Counted from the stretch's first letter, positions 27,513 through 37,882 are shown. The stretch is DNA of 64,000 bases from Xanthomonas prunicola (GCF_002846205.1 NZ_PHKV01000001.1:930001-994000), one strand, 5' to 3'. Notes: a model not told the origin generated them from the letters alone. Numbers and translations: made by a program.

Positions 27513-29351
27513 TCACTCCAGCGTATAGCCCACCCGCAAGCCGCCCCAGTGCTTGCGGTCGACGAAGATCGGCGTGGAGAGGTCGAACATGATCTGGCCG
27601 GTATCGCGGCGGTAGACCTGCAAGCGGTATGGGTCGGTGTGCGCGCCCACGCTGCGGCCAACACGATCGGTGAACTTGCGCTTGGTGCGGTTGCCGACCA
27701 GATCGCGCTTGGCATCGCCGGTCAGTGGTTGGGTGAAGCGCAGATTGTGGGTGGGCACATAGCCATCGGGATTGGCGCAGATGGCGAAAACGATCCACGG
27801 GTGCGCGTCCAGCAGCGGCTCTTGCAACGCGGGCAGTAACTCGTCGCAGAGCGCATCGAAGTCGGTGCTGAACTTGGGTGGCTCCACGCCGGCGATCGGC
27901 GTATAGGTCCGCGCGAACAACCCCGCTTCGTCGATCTGCCCGCGCGCAATGGCTTGTGCCAAGGCGGTGCCGATCTTGCCGGCGGTGGCAACAGCCAGCT
28001 TCTTGACCCGCGCGTGCCTGGGCACTTGCAGCGGGTCCGGCGGCAAGCGGAACAAGCCCACGCAATCGCGCAGGGTTTCGGTGCCGCGCTCCAGTGCTTC
28101 GCTGCGTTCGGCCACGTGTGCGGCGTGCTGCAGATTGCTGCGGCCCAACGCCACCACGCCATCCACCGCACGCTCGATCCCGCGAATCTCGCCATCCTGC
28201 GCCTGGATGCGCCCGGCCACTGTGGTCATCGCGTTGCTGGCCTGCCCGAGCACGCGGGTGATGCCATCAAGCACCGCCTCGGTACCACGTGCAGACGCCG
28301 CGCCCTCGCCCACTGCGGCGCTGGTTTCGGCCAGGATCGCGCGGACGTCGCGTGCCGCGGCAGCGGCGCGTTCGGCCAGACGCCGGATCTCGGTGGCGAC
28401 CACTGCAAAGCCACGCCCGGCATCACCGGCATGCGCCGCTTCGATGCTGGCGTTGATCGACAGGATGTTGGTCTGGAACGCCACCGAATCGATGACCTCG
28501 ATGACTTCACCCGCGCGTGCCGCGCGGCGTTCCACTTCGTGCATGGCCTGCCCTAGCGCATGCGCCGCAGCGACGCCTTCCCGTGCGCTGTCATCGGCGC
28601 TGGCGGCCAACGCGATGACCTGCGCCAACTCGGCGTTGACGTCCTGCAGGCTCGACGACAGCCGTTCCACCGCGGTGCGTGCACCGTCCAGTGCTTCGGT
28701 CTGCGCTTGCGACTGACGCACCATCTCGTCGTTTTCGGCCACCAGCGGCGGCACTTCGGCAGCGATCTGCACCGACAAGGCCACTGCCTGGCGGATGGCC
28801 TCGGCCAGATTGCCGAAACCCGCCTGCAGCCGGCGGCCCATCTCGGTTTCCGCCAGCCCTGGCGGCAATGCGAGTTCGAGTTCGCAGCCGGCCAACGCCT
28901 GCGCGGTGCGTTCGAGCACCGTACGGTCTTCGTGTTCGGCCTGCAGGCGCGCGACCAGTGGCTGCAGCAGAGGCGAGATCGGTACCGGCCGGCTGCCGTC
29001 GGCCAGACGCGTGGCCTCGCGCAGCAGGACCGCGGTTTCCACATGGGGCAGCGACAGCATCCAGCCGCCGTGCTCGCGGTCGCGCACATAACGCACGCGC
29101 CGCGCCGGGTCCTCGCCCGGGGCAGCCCAGACGCCGTCTTCGCCAACCAGATCGGCCGCGCTCAACCCCCACACCACCGAGGCCGGTGCCCCCTGCAACT
29201 CGGCGGCAGTTTTGCCCAGCACATCCAGACCGGCGCGGTTGCAGGCAATCAGACAGGCCTCGGCAGACAGCCGCAGCAAGGCAACCGGCGCATCAGGGAG
29301 CACGGCCGTCTGGGTCTGCGACGGCGGGACGGGCTGTTGCATCGAATTCAT
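27513..29351 (-). CDS. Soluble methyl-accepting chemotaxis protein with C-terminal sensor
   Basis: A 612-residue cytoplasmic chemoreceptor with no membrane helix. The N-terminus (about 20-125) has a PAS-like pattern. The signalling tip [37 protein letters not shown] lies at about 290-325. A conserved domain at about 475-612 ([52 protein letters not shown]) resembles Cache-type sensor domains, here placed after the signalling helix instead of outside the membrane. ATG 29351 has AGGAG upstream. The ggt gene lies 78 bp upstream on the same strand. The ligand is unknown. Confidence 0.88.
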   Translation of the reverse strand: MNSMQQPVPPSQTQTAVLPDAPVALLRLSAEACLIACNRAGLDVLGKTAAELQGAPASVVWGLSAADLVGEDGVWAAPGEDPARRVRYVRDREHGGWMLSLPHVETAVLLREATRLADGSRPVPISPLLQPLVARLQAEHEDRTVLERTAQALAGCELELALPPGLAETEMGRRLQAGFGNLAEAIRQAVALSVQIAAEVPPLVAENDEMVRQSQAQTEALDGARTAVERLSSSLQDVNAELAQVIALAASADDSAREGVAAAHALGQAMHEVERRAARAGEVIEVIDSVAFQTNILSINASIEAAHAGDAGRGFAVVATEIRRLAERAAAAARDVRAILAETSAAVGEGAASARGTEAVLDGITRVLGQASNAMTTVAGRIQAQDGEIRGIERAVDGVVALGRSNLQHAAHVAERSEALERGTETLRDCVGLFRLPPDPLQVPRHARVKKLAVATAGKIGTALAQAIARGQIDEAGLFARTYTPIAGVEPPKFSTDFDALCDELLPALQEPLLDAHPWIVFAICANPDGYVPTHNLRFTQPLTGDAKRDLVGNRTKRKFTDRVGRSVGAHTDPYRLQVYRRDTGQIMFDLSTPIFVDRKHWGGLRVGYTLE

Positions 29352-29429
29352 GAGGGCTCCTGCTCCATCATCTGATTAGCGGCGGGCTGGGCTGGGAGTT
29401 GAACAGCACCCGCCTCCGTGCCAATGCGC

Positions 29430-31139
29430 TCAATATCCGGCCGCCTGGCCGTCCTTGCGGCTTTCCGACGCACCGTAATACACGCCGCTGGCCGGGTCGC
29501 GCGCAATCCCTTGGTAACCGCCATACGGGCCGTCCGCAAAGATCACCCGGTGGCCTTTGCGCATCAGCGCGCGGATGGTGTCGTAGGAGAAGCCGGTTTC
29601 CAGATTGACCTCGCCGCCATCACTCATCGCGGTGGCCTGGCCGGTCGGCTCGGTGGAGCCTTCATGCTGGATGCGCGGCGCGTCGCCGGCTTCCTGCAGA
29701 TTCATATGGAAGTCCACCAGGTTCATCACGATCTGCACGTGCCCCTGCGGCTGCATCGCTCCGCCCATCACCCCGAAGCTCAGCCACGGCTTGCCGTCCT
29801 TGGTAACGAAGGCCGGGATGATGGTCTGGAACGGCCGCTTGCCCGGCGCGTAGCCGTTGGGGTGATCCTTCTTCAACACGAACATCTCGCCGCGGTCCTG
29901 CAGGATGAAGCCCAACCCCGGCGGCGCCATGCCGCTGCCCATGCCGCGATAGTTGGACTGGATCAACGAGACCATCATGCCGTCGGCATCGGCCACGGTC
30001 ATGTAGATGGTGTCGCCCTCGTCGAGTTGCTTGGGCGTGCCCGGCTGTACTTCCTTCAAGGCCTTGTCCATCGAGATCAGCGACCGCCGCTGGGCGGCAT
30101 ACTCCTTGGATACCAGCCTGGCCAGCGGCGCGGGCTGGAATGCCGGGTCGGCGTAGAAACGCGCACGATCGGCGAACGCCAGCTTCTTGGCTTCGGTAAA
30201 CAAATGCACATGCTCGGCCGAGCCGAAGGGAATCTTGGAGAAATCGTATCCCTCCAGAATATTGAGCATCTGCAGCGCCGCGATGCCCTGGCTGTTGGGC
30301 GGCAGCTCCCATACGTCATAGCCTCGGTAGTTGGTGGACACCGGTTCCACCCACTCGCCCGTATGGCTGGCCATGTCCTCGTAGCTGAGGTAACCACCAT
30401 TGGCCTTGAAGTACGCGCCGATGGTGCGCGCGATGTCGCCCTTGTAGAACGCATCGCGGCCGCCATCGGCGATCTGCTGCAGCGTGTTGGCCAGGTTCGG
30501 GTTCTTCCACAGCTCGCCCTTGCGCGGGGCGTGGCCGTCGATGGTGAATTGCTCCTTGAAACCGGGATATTGCGACAGGCGCGGCACCGAGCGATCCCAG
30601 TAATAGGCGATGGTTTCGGCCACCGGATGGCCTTCGCGGGCGTAGCGGATCGCCGGCGCCAGATTCTGCGCCATCGGCTTGCGCCCGAAGCGCTCATGCA
30701 ACGCGAACCAGCCGTCCACTGCGCCTGGCACCGACACCGGCAGCGGGCCGGTTGGCGGAATGTCCTTCAAGCCGCGACGCTGGAACTCGGCCAGCGTCAG
30801 CGACCTGGGCGAGCGGCCCGAGCCGTTGTAACCATAGAGCTTGTGGGTCTTGGGGTCCCAGACGATCGCAAACAGATCCCCGCCTACGCCATTACCGGTT
30901 GGCTCCATCAGGCCCAGCGCGGCATTGGCGGCAATCGCCGCATCCACCGCCGAGCCGCCATCCTTCATCACATCCAACGCGATCTGGGTCGCCAGCGGTT
31001 GCGAGGTGGCGGCCATCGCATGCGGCGCGATCACTTCCGAGCGGGTGGCAAACGGCTGCCCGGTGACGCGGTCGGCAGCGCCGAGGGGCGGCGCAAGCAG
31101 CGCCAGAGCGGACACCAACAACACAGGTACGCGACGCAT
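29430..31139 (-). CDS. ggt: Gamma-glutamyltransferase
   Basis: A 569-residue periplasmic Ntn-hydrolase precursor that cleaves gamma-glutamyl bonds of glutathione. A signal peptide (VPVLLVSALALLAPPLGAA) is present. Autocleavage should occur before Thr377 (DTIYMTVADADG), giving large and small subunits. Conserved blocks include GGSAVDAAIAANAALGLMEP and GNGVGGDLFAIVW. ATG 31139 is preferred to the GTG one codon earlier. It is followed on the same strand by the chemoreceptor gene. The E. coli-type lid residues are not clearly present, so substrate preference is open. Confidence 0.93.
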   Translation of the reverse strand: MRRVPVLLVSALALLAPPLGAADRVTGQPFATRSEVIAPHAMAATSQPLATQIALDVMKDGGSAVDAAIAANAALGLMEPTGNGVGGDLFAIVWDPKTHKLYGYNGSGRSPRSLTLAEFQRRGLKDIPPTGPLPVSVPGAVDGWFALHERFGRKPMAQNLAPAIRYAREGHPVAETIAYYWDRSVPRLSQYPGFKEQFTIDGHAPRKGELWKNPNLANTLQQIADGGRDAFYKGDIARTIGAYFKANGGYLSYEDMASHTGEWVEPVSTNYRGYDVWELPPNSQGIAALQMLNILEGYDFSKIPFGSAEHVHLFTEAKKLAFADRARFYADPAFQPAPLARLVSKEYAAQRRSLISMDKALKEVQPGTPKQLDEGDTIYMTVADADGMMVSLIQSNYRGMGSGMAPPGLGFILQDRGEMFVLKKDHPNGYAPGKRPFQTIIPAFVTKDGKPWLSFGVMGGAMQPQGHVQIVMNLVDFHMNLQEAGDAPRIQHEGSTEPTGQATAMSDGGEVNLETGFSYDTIRALMRKGHRVIFADGPYGGYQGIARDPASGVYYGASESRKDGQAAGY

Positions 31140-31398
31140 CACAGATGGCCCCTATGACACTAAGAATGAGGTGCCAACCATACCAGCGGGCCACGCCATG
31201 CCGTGCGGGCGGCGCCTGGACGCGTACCTGATGCCGCGCAGATGGTGACCGCCGTCAGCGATGATTGCACCGAACCCATCCTGTTTCAGCGGTAACCATG
31301 CTGCTGCGATGAGGCTTTGCGCACATCTCTGGACATCGATGCGGCGGTTTCATGCGCAAGGGTTGACACCCTGGCTGCTGCGATGGTTATCTCGGGTC
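31140..31398. other. Divergent region upstream of ggt and the ilv leader
   Basis: About 260 bp containing the promoters of ggt (minus) and the ilv operon (plus). No promoter hexamer is clear enough to mark and no other gene is seen. A frame open from 31261 joins the leader peptide frame but its upstream part lacks a distinct start. Confidence 0.4.
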
Positions 31399-31521
31399 AT
31401 GTCGCACCGCCACACCACCTCGAATGCCCCGATGTCCGCGCACTCCGGCGCGTTGGCTGCGCCGCTTATCGTGCTCGTACTTATTACCTCGCCAACCGGT
31501 GCGGGACGGGACTTCGTGTAG
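31399..31521 (+). CDS. ilvL: ilv operon leader peptide (attenuator)
   Basis: A 40-codon ORF with the run Leu-Ile-Val-Leu-Val-Leu-Ile encoded at 31465-31485, followed by SPTGAGRDFV and TAG at 31519. A transcription terminator hairpin follows 28 bp later, and ilvC lies about 270 bp downstream. Runs of the regulated amino acids before a terminator are the classical mark of ilv attenuation, so ribosome stalling at scarce Leu/Ile/Val codons should prevent termination. The start could be ATG 31399 or ATG 31432 (28 codons). The ribosome site is weak for both. The peptide itself probably has no function. Confidence 0.75.
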   Translation: MSHRHTTSNAPMSAHSGALAAPLIVLVLITSPTGAGRDFV

Positions 31522-31548
31522 GCAACAGACACACAAGGCTTCGATCAG

Positions 31549-31584
31549 ACCCCGCACCGGCAACGGCGCGGGGTTTCGCGTTTC
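31549..31584 (+). terminator. ilv attenuator terminator
   Basis: ACCCCGC (31549-31555) pairs with GCGGGGT (31568-31574), with an inner CCG/CGG pairing, followed by TTTCGCGTTT. Its position right after the Leu/Ile/Val-rich leader peptide fits attenuation. Confidence 0.75.
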
Positions 31585-31717
31585 AGGGATCACCAAAAGT
31601 TTCGAATGACATGAACGACATCACTGCCATTTCCGCCAAACGACCCAGCAATGCCCAGCCAGTCGCGGCTGCCTGGGGTTGCCTGCGCAATGCCATCGTC
31701 CGTCCCCGCTTTGCTCA

Positions 31718-31744
31718 GCCGGCCAGTGCCTGCACTGCCGGCTG
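31718..31744 (+). other. Hairpin in the ilvC leader
   Basis: AGCCGGCCAGTG pairs with CACTGCCGGCT with one bulge. It lies 50 bp before the ilvC start, after the attenuator, and has no T tract. It may be a processing or stability element in the leader mRNA. Confidence 0.4.
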
Positions 31745-31794
31745 ATCCGTTTATTCACCGCCCATCTCCACTGCCAACCCCGCAAGGACATTCC

Positions 31795-32796
31795 ATGAGC
31801 AACGACACCCAACCGAAAATCGCGATCATCGGCTACGGCAGCCAGGGCCGCGCGCATGCGCTGAACCTGCGCGATTCCGGCTTCGACGTCACTGTCGGCC
31901 TGCGTCCCGGTGGCCCGACCGAATCCAAGGCGCAGGCCGATGGCTTCACCGTCGTGGCGCCATCCGAGGCGGTCAAGAGCGCGGATCTGGTCGCGATCCT
32001 GACCCCGGACATGGTGCAGAAGAAGCTCTACAAGGAGGTCATCGCCCCGAACATGAAGCAGGGTGCCTGCCTGTTGTTCGCGCATGGCTTGAACGTGCAT
32101 TTCGACATGATCACCCCACGCGCCGATCTGGACGTGGTGCTGGTCGCGCCGAAGGGCCCGGGTGCGCTGGTGCGTCGCGAGTATGAAATCGGCCGCGGCG
32201 TGCCGTGCATCTACGCGGTCTACCAGGACACCAGCGGCAAGGCCGAACAGTTCGCACTGACCTACGCCGGCGGCCTGGGCGGCGCGCGCGCCAACATCAT
32301 CAAGACCACGTTCAAGGAAGAGACCGAAACCGATCTGTTCGGCGAGCAGGCCGTGCTGTGCGGCGGTGCATCCTCGCTGGTGCAGGCCGGTTTCGAAGTG
32401 CTGGTGGAAGCCGGCTACCAGCCGGAGATCGCGTATTACGAAGTGCTGCACGAACTGAAGTTGATCGTGGACCTGTTTTACGAAGGCGGCATCACCCGCA
32501 TGCTGGAATTCGTTTCCGAAACCGCACAATACGGTGATTATGTCAGCGGCCCGCGTGTGATCGACGCCAGCACCAAGGCGCGCATGAAGGACGTGCTGAC
32601 CGATATCCAGAACGGCACCTTCACCAAGAACTGGGTGGCCGAGTACGACGCCGGCCTGCCGAACTACACCAAGTTCAAGCAGGCCGATCTGGAACACCCG
32701 ATCGAGGAAGTGGGCAAGAAGTTGCGCGCCAAGATGGTGTGGCTCAACGGCGAACAGCAGGCCGCCGCCACACCTGCGAATCAACAAGCGGCGTAA
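31795..32796 (+). CDS. ilvC: Ketol-acid reductoisomerase
   Basis: A 333-residue class I KARI that isomerises and reduces acetolactate and acetohydroxybutyrate with NAD(P)H in valine and isoleucine synthesis. The N-terminal Rossmann motif [17 protein letters not shown] and the specificity loop [10 protein letters not shown] are visible. The C-terminal helical domain carries the metal ligands around [12 protein letters not shown] and [16 protein letters not shown] 31795 follows AAGGA. It is the first structural gene after the attenuator; ilvG begins 42 bp downstream. Confidence 0.97.
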   Translation: MSNDTQPKIAIIGYGSQGRAHALNLRDSGFDVTVGLRPGGPTESKAQADGFTVVAPSEAVKSADLVAILTPDMVQKKLYKEVIAPNMKQGACLLFAHGLNVHFDMITPRADLDVVLVAPKGPGALVRREYEIGRGVPCIYAVYQDTSGKAEQFALTYAGGLGGARANIIKTTFKEETETDLFGEQAVLCGGASSLVQAGFEVLVEAGYQPEIAYYEVLHELKLIVDLFYEGGITRMLEFVSETAQYGDYVSGPRVIDASTKARMKDVLTDIQNGTFTKNWVAEYDAGLPNYTKFKQADLEHPIEEVGKKLRAKMVWLNGEQQAAATPANQQAA

Positions 32797-32838
32797 CGCC
32801 GCCGCACCCCCACCGCTAACACCGAAGGTCCGCAACGC

Positions 32839-34560
32839 ATGAACACCTCCGCACACAGCACGCCCCGCAACGGCGCGCGCTGGCTGACGCAGGCCCTGGA
32901 AGCCGAGGGCGTGGAAACGCTGTTTGGTTATCCGGGCGGCACCATCATGCCGTTCTACGACGCCCTGGTGGATTCCAGGCTCAAGCACATCCTCGTCCGT
33001 CACGAACAGGGCGCCGCGCTCGCCGCCAACGGCTACGCCCGTGCCAGTGGCAAGGTGGGCGTGTGCGTGGCCACCTCCGGCCCGGGCGCATCCAATCTGG
33101 TTACCGGCATTGCCGACGCAATGCTCGATTCGGTGCCGATGGTGTGCCTGACCGGCCAGGTCGCCACGCCGTTGCTGGGCACCGATGCGTTCCAGGAGCT
33201 GGACGTGTTCGGCATGACCATGCCGATCGTCAAGCACAGCTTTCTGGCGCGGCGAGTGGAGGATCTTCCGGGCATGGTGCGCGAAGCGTTCCGCATCGCG
33301 CGCGAAGGACGTCCCGGGCCGGTGCTGATCGACCTGCCCAAGGACGTGCAACTGGCCAATGCCTCGCATCTGCCAGCGCATGTGCCGGCAGCGGTGTTGC
33401 CGCCGCCGGCACCGGCGGACGCGAAATTGGCCGAAGCACTGGCGGCCATCGCCAGCGCCGAGCGCCCGGTGGTGTACGGCGGCGGCGGCATCGCGTTGGC
33501 CGATGCGGTGGAGGCGTTTCGGCGCTTTGTCGAAGCCACCGGCATCCCGACCGCGCTGACCTTGCGCGGCCTGGGGGCGTTACCGCATGCGCACCCGGAT
33601 TACCTGGGCATGCTGGGCATGCACGGCACGCGTGCGGCCAATATGGCGATCCAGGAATGCGATCTGTTGGTCGTTGTCGGTGCGCGTTTCGACGACCGTG
33701 CCACCGGCAAGCTGAGCGAGTTCGCCCCGTTTGCGCGCGTCATCCATCTGGATGCCGACGCCTATGAAATCTCCAAGCTGCGCACCGCAGATATCGCGGT
33801 GCCCGGCGATGTGGCAGCAAGCCTGAAAGCCTTGAGTGCGGCGCGTGGCAACTGCCAGGCCTGGCGTACGCGCTGCTTTGCGAACCGCGAAAAATTCGGC
33901 GCGCGTTACGACGCGCCCGGTACCGATATCTACGCACCGGCGCTGCTGAAGCGCCTGAGCGAAGTGGCCCCTGCCGACACCATCATCGCTTGCGATGTGG
34001 GTCAGCATCAGATGTGGGTGGCCCAGCATTGCCGCTTCAACGATCCGCGCAATCACCTGACCAGTGGCGCGCTCGGCACCATGGGCTTCGGCCTGCCGGC
34101 GGCGATGGGCGCGCAGTTCGCCTGCCCCGATCGCACCGTGGTGCTGGTCTCCGGCGATGGCAGTTTCATGATGAATGTGCAGGAGCTGGTGACGATTGCG
34201 CGCTGCAAGCTGCCGGTGAAGATCGTGCTGCTGGATAACAGCTCGCTCGGCATGGTGCGGCAGTGGCAGGAGCTGTTCTTTGCCGAGCGTTACAGCGAAA
34301 TCGACTTGTCCGACAACCCGGATTTCGCGGCGTTGGCGCAGGTCTTCGGCATCCCGGCCAAGCGCATCATCGCGCGCGGCGATGTGGACGCGGCGCTGGC
34401 CGAACTGCTGGCGCAGCCCGGCCCCGGCCTGCTGCATGTCGCCATCGATGCGCGCGCCAATGTGTGGCCGCTGGTGCCGCCCAACAACGCCAACAGCACC
34501 ATGCTGGACAGCAATCCCGCACATGCGGCCAAGGAGACATCGCATGCGTTACCGGCTTGA
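32839..34560 (+). CDS. ilvG: Acetolactate synthase large subunit
   Basis: A 573-residue thiamine-diphosphate enzyme condensing pyruvate with pyruvate or 2-oxobutyrate. The N-terminal motif FGYPGGTIMPFYDAL is followed by the catalytic Glu56 in RHEQGAA. The ThDP/Mg2+ motif near the C-terminus (SGDGSFMMNVQEL, ending LLDNSSLGMV) is intact. The frame is undisrupted, unlike ilvG of E. coli K-12. Its stop overlaps the ilvM start by 17 bp. The pairing with a very short small subunit is the IlvG-IlvM arrangement. Confidence 0.96.
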   Translation: MNTSAHSTPRNGARWLTQALEAEGVETLFGYPGGTIMPFYDALVDSRLKHILVRHEQGAALAANGYARASGKVGVCVATSGPGASNLVTGIADAMLDSVPMVCLTGQVATPLLGTDAFQELDVFGMTMPIVKHSFLARRVEDLPGMVREAFRIAREGRPGPVLIDLPKDVQLANASHLPAHVPAAVLPPPAPADAKLAEALAAIASAERPVVYGGGGIALADAVEAFRRFVEATGIPTALTLRGLGALPHAHPDYLGMLGMHGTRAANMAIQECDLLVVVGARFDDRATGKLSEFAPFARVIHLDADAYEISKLRTADIAVPGDVAASLKALSAARGNCQAWRTRCFANREKFGARYDAPGTDIYAPALLKRLSEVAPADTIIACDVGQHQMWVAQHCRFNDPRNHLTSGALGTMGFGLPAAMGAQFACPDRTVVLVSGDGSFMMNVQELVTIARCKLPVKIVLLDNSSLGMVRQWQELFFAERYSEIDLSDNPDFAALAQVFGIPAKRIIARGDVDAALAELLAQPGPGLLHVAIDARANVWPLVPPNNANSTMLDSNPAHAAKETSHALPA

Positions 34561-34801
34561 TCTGGTGCTGACGCCGGCAGAAGGCGCGCTGGTGCGGGTG
34601 ATCGGCATGACCGAGCGCCGCGGCTTCCGCCCATGCGCGATCCAGGGTGCGGCAGCACCGGACGATGCCGGCCGCTGGCATCTGCAGCTTGATGTGGACA
34701 GCAACCGTCCACCGGAAACGCTGCGCCTGCAGCTGGAAAAGGTCTACGACTGCGAATCGGTGATGATCACCGCGCTGGAATCGGTCGAGGCCGCGGCATG
34801 A
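34544..34801 (+). CDS. ilvM: Acetolactate synthase small subunit (IlvM type)
   Basis: An 85-residue single ACT-type domain (MRYRLDLVLTPAEGALVRVIGMTERRGFRPCAIQG in its first half), half the length of IlvH/IlvN. It activates the large subunit; IlvM-type subunits usually confer little valine inhibition. ATG 34544 has AAGGAG upstream and lies inside the end of ilvG, giving a 17-bp overlap and translational coupling. A 28-codon frame begins at its stop (ATGA at 34798) but looks incidental. Confidence 0.9.
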   Translation: MRYRLDLVLTPAEGALVRVIGMTERRGFRPCAIQGAAAPDDAGRWHLQLDVDSNRPPETLRLQLEKVYDCESVMITALESVEAAA

Positions 34802-34876
34802 ACATGCAGACCTCGCGCGACGATCACACTGCCGTTCGGAGGTGTCTTCTTCCAGATCGGCCGCGCGCGTGCCGCA

Positions 34877-36001
34877 ATGCCTGATTCCGGCCGCCCTTCC
34901 GCTTCCGCACAGGAGCCAGAGGTAAGCGACGTGGCCGTCAGCGTGGCCGACGTACTGGCGGCACAGGCCCGCCTGCGCAAGTACCTGTCGCCCACGCCGC
35001 TGCATTACGCCGAACGCTTCGGTGTGTGGTTGAAGCTGGAGAATTTGCAGCGCACCGGCTCCTACAAGGTGCGCGGCGCATTGAATGCCTTGCTGGCCGG
35101 CCTGGAGCGCGGCGACGAGCGCCCGGTGATCTGCGCCTCCGCCGGCAATCATGCGCAAGGCGTGGCGTGGTCGGCGTACAGGCTGGGCGTGCAGGCCATC
35201 ACGGTGATGCCTTACGGCGCGCCGCAGACCAAGATCGCCGGTGTCGCGCATTGGGGCGCCACCGTGCGCCAGCATGGCAACAGCTACGACGAGGCATTCG
35301 CGTTTGCGCGCGAGCTGGCCGACCAGAACGGCTATCGCTTTCTGTCGGCCTTCGACGACCCGGATGTGATTGCCGGCCAGGGCACGGTCGGCATCGAGCT
35401 GGCGGCGCATGCGCCGGACGTGGTGATCGTGCCGATCGGCGGCGGCGGATTGGCCTCCGGCGTGGCGCTGGCATTGAAGTCGCAAGGCGTGCGTGTGGTC
35501 GGGGCGCAAGTGGAAGGCGTCGATTCGATGGCACGCGCCGTGCGTGGCGATCTGCGCGAAATCACCCCGGTTGCGACGCTGGCAGATGGCGTCAAGGTCA
35601 AGATCCCCGGCTTCCTTACACGCCGCCTTTGCTCGAGCCTGCTGGACGATGTGGTGATCGTGCGCGAAGCTGAATTGCGCGAAACGTTGGTGCGCCTGGC
35701 GCTGGAAGAACACGTCATCGCCGAGGGCGCCGGTGCGCTGGCCCTGGCCGCCGGCCGCCGCGTTTCCGGCAAACGCAAATGTGCAGTGGTCTCTGGCGGT
35801 AATATCGACGCAACCGTGCTGGCCACACTCTTGTCTGAAGTGCGGCCGCGTCCGCCACGCAAGCCGCGCCGTCGCAATACCGAGCGACTTCGCAACGAAC
35901 GCAGCGCCAAGCCACCACCCGATACACCCGTTCTTTCCCGCCCATCCGCAGTCGCTTCAACGCCTGTCACCGCCATCGCCGCAGAGGAGTCTTCCTGGTG
36001 A
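34877..36001 (+). CDS. ilvA: Threonine dehydratase without ACT domain
   Basis: Up to 374 residues; a PLP fold-type II enzyme that deaminates threonine to 2-oxobutyrate for isoleucine synthesis. The PLP lysine lies in [10 protein letters not shown], and the phosphate-binding loop is [11 protein letters not shown]. The C-terminal ACT-like regulatory domains of biosynthetic IlvA are missing, so the protein resembles the short TdcB type although it sits in the ilv operon. The last about 50 residues are a proline- and arginine-rich tail ([19 protein letters not shown]) unlike the enzyme family. ATG 34877 lacks a good ribosome site; GTG 34931 with GAGG at 34919 is a strong alternative. The stop overlaps the leuA GTG (GTGA). 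Confidence 0.9.
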   Translation: MPDSGRPSASAQEPEVSDVAVSVADVLAAQARLRKYLSPTPLHYAERFGVWLKLENLQRTGSYKVRGALNALLAGLERGDERPVICASAGNHAQGVAWSAYRLGVQAITVMPYGAPQTKIAGVAHWGATVRQHGNSYDEAFAFARELADQNGYRFLSAFDDPDVIAGQGTVGIELAAHAPDVVIVPIGGGGLASGVALALKSQGVRVVGAQVEGVDSMARAVRGDLREITPVATLADGVKVKIPGFLTRRLCSSLLDDVVIVREAELRETLVRLALEEHVIAEGAGALALAAGRRVSGKRKCAVVSGGNIDATVLATLLSEVRPRPPRKPRRRNTERLRNERSAKPPPDTPVLSRPSAVASTPVTAIAAEESSW

Positions 36002-37560
36002 ACACGACCGTATCCAACCAGACCCCGCATATCCGAATTTTCGACACCACCCTGCGCGACGGCGAGCAATCACCCGGCTGCAGCATGACGCCCCAGCAAA
36101 AGCTGGTCATGGCGCGCGCGCTGGATGAACTCGGCGTGGATATCATCGAGACCGGGTTTCCGGCCAGTTCGCATTCGGACCGCGAAGCGGTGGCGATGAT
36201 GGGCCGCGAGTTGCGCCGCCCCACCCTGGCAGTGCTGTCGCGCTGCTTGCAGGCCGATATCGAAACCTCGGCAAAGGCGCTGGAAGCTGCGGCCAACCCG
36301 CGCCTGCATGTGTTCCTGTCCACCAGCCCACTGCACCGCGAACACAAGCTGCGCATGAGCCGCGAGCAGGTGCTGGAATCGGTGCACCGGCATGTCGCGC
36401 TGGCGCGCGGCTACATCGACGACGTGGAATTTTCTGCCGAAGATGCAACCCGCACCGAAGAAGATTTCCTGGCCGAGGTCACCCGCGTGGCGATCGCCGC
36501 CGGTGCTACCACCATCAATCTGCCCGACACAGTGGGCTTCACCACCCCCGAAGAAATCCGTGGCATGTTTTCGCGCCTGATCGCCAGCGTGGAAGGTGCC
36601 GACAAGGTGATCTTCAGCGCGCATTGCCACAACGATCTGGGCCTGGCGGTGGCCAACTCGCTGGCCGCCATCGAAGGCGGTGCGCGTCAGGTGGAATGCA
36701 CCATCAACGGCATCGGTGAGCGCGCGGGCAATTGCGCGCTGGAAGAAATCACCATGGCGCTGAAGGTGCGCGGTGCGTTCTACAACATCGATTCGGCGAT
36801 CAATACGCCCCGTATCGTGTCCACCTCGCAGTTGCTGCAGCGCCTGGTCGGCATGCCGGTACAGCGCAACAAGGCCGTGGTCGGCGGCAACGCGTTCGCG
36901 CACGAATCGGGCATCCATCAGCACGGCATGCTGCGCCATCGCGGCACCTACGAAATCATGCGCCCGGAAGATGTGGGCTGGGAATCGTCGCAGATGGTGC
37001 TGGGCCGCCACAGCGGCCGCGCTGCCGTCGAGCAGCGTCTGCGCGCGCTGGGGTATCTGCTGGAAGAAGAAGAGGTCAAGCTGGTGTTCGAGCAGTTCAA
37101 GGCATTGTGCGAGAAGCAGCGCGTCGTGACCGATGCCGATCTGCAGGCCTTGATGCAGGACGCCACCGTGCAGGAGGGCTATCGCCTGGCATCGATGACC
37201 ATCAGCGATGTCGGCAGCCGCGCCAATGCGCTGGTGGAGTTGTCCGATCCGGAAGGTAACCGTGTGGCTGAAACCGCACAGGGCAACGGGCCGGTGGATG
37301 CGCTATTCGGTGCATTGGCCTCGGCCACCGGCGTGAGGCTGGAGCTGGACAGCTATCAGGTGCACAGCGTGGGCATCGGCGCAGACGCCCGCGGCGAAGC
37401 CAGCCTGAGCGTGCGCCACGACGGCGTGGAATACGAAGGCACCGGCACCAGCAAGGACATCATCGAAGCCAGTGCGCTCGCATGGCTCGACGTGGCCAAT
37501 CGTCTGTTGCGTCAGCGCGAGCGTGGCGTCATCGCCGGCAAGACCGCTGCGGTGGCATAG
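35998..37560 (+). CDS. leuA: 2-Isopropylmalate synthase
   Basis: A 520-residue enzyme condensing 2-oxoisovalerate with acetyl-CoA, the first step of leucine synthesis. The DRE-TIM barrel motif [15 protein letters not shown] starts at about residue 13, and the metal-binding HxH is in [11 protein letters not shown]. The C-terminal leucine-binding domain is complete (about 390-510), so feedback control is expected. GTG start 35998 overlaps the ilvA stop as GTGA, with AGAGGAG upstream. It is the last gene of the ilv operon; leuCDB lie convergently about 0.5 kb downstream. Confidence 0.97.
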   Translation: MNTTVSNQTPHIRIFDTTLRDGEQSPGCSMTPQQKLVMARALDELGVDIIETGFPASSHSDREAVAMMGRELRRPTLAVLSRCLQADIETSAKALEAAANPRLHVFLSTSPLHREHKLRMSREQVLESVHRHVALARGYIDDVEFSAEDATRTEEDFLAEVTRVAIAAGATTINLPDTVGFTTPEEIRGMFSRLIASVEGADKVIFSAHCHNDLGLAVANSLAAIEGGARQVECTINGIGERAGNCALEEITMALKVRGAFYNIDSAINTPRIVSTSQLLQRLVGMPVQRNKAVVGGNAFAHESGIHQHGMLRHRGTYEIMRPEDVGWESSQMVLGRHSGRAAVEQRLRALGYLLEEEEVKLVFEQFKALCEKQRVVTDADLQALMQDATVQEGYRLASMTISDVGSRANALVELSDPEGNRVAETAQGNGPVDALFGALASATGVRLELDSYQVHSVGIGADARGEASLSVRHDGVEYEGTGTSKDIIEASALAWLDVANRLLRQRERGVIAGKTAAVA

Positions 37561-37591
37561 CACGCGTCCGTTGCTGGACGATTGATGTCTG

Positions 37592-37624
37592 ACGGCCGGC
37601 AGAGTGACCTGCTGGCCGTTTTGG
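37592..37624 (+). terminator. Terminator of the ilv-leuA operon
   Basis: ACGGCC-G-GCAG pairs with CTGC-T-GGCCGT with one mismatch across AGTGAC, followed by TTTTGGTTTTG. It begins 31 bp after the leuA stop. Confidence 0.75.
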
Positions 37625-37835
37625 TTTTGATCTTCAATCCATGCCCTGCCCTGCTGCGCTGACCGCTAGACGTGGCGCGTTGGCCGCAAGCAACAGCCAC
37701 CGCTATCGAAGGGGTCCAATCAGGCGAGCAGCACCATGAAAAGCAGCGCTGGCTGACGCGCTGAGCGTCACGATTGAAAGCATCGCTTTCAATGCAGCAG
37801 CCACACTGAGGAAAGCATGGTGCCGTCTCGGGGGC

Positions 37836-37882
37836 CGGGACCGTTGGCAGCATGGATGCCGCCATCGAGCCTCCGAGGATGG
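37836..37882 (-). repeat. 47-bp dispersed intergenic repeat, copy 2
   Basis: Read on the minus strand it matches 3147-3193 with few changes (GGAGGCTCGATGGCG, ATCCATGC, GCCAACGGT in the same order and spacing). Its position in a non-coding gap beside operon ends matches copy 1. Confidence 0.65.

Noticed and set aside
34798-34884. 28-codon frame starting at the ilvM stop (ATGA)
   Set aside because: Short, with a basic and cysteine-containing product and no ribosome site; it overlaps the candidate ilvA start and is probably incidental.
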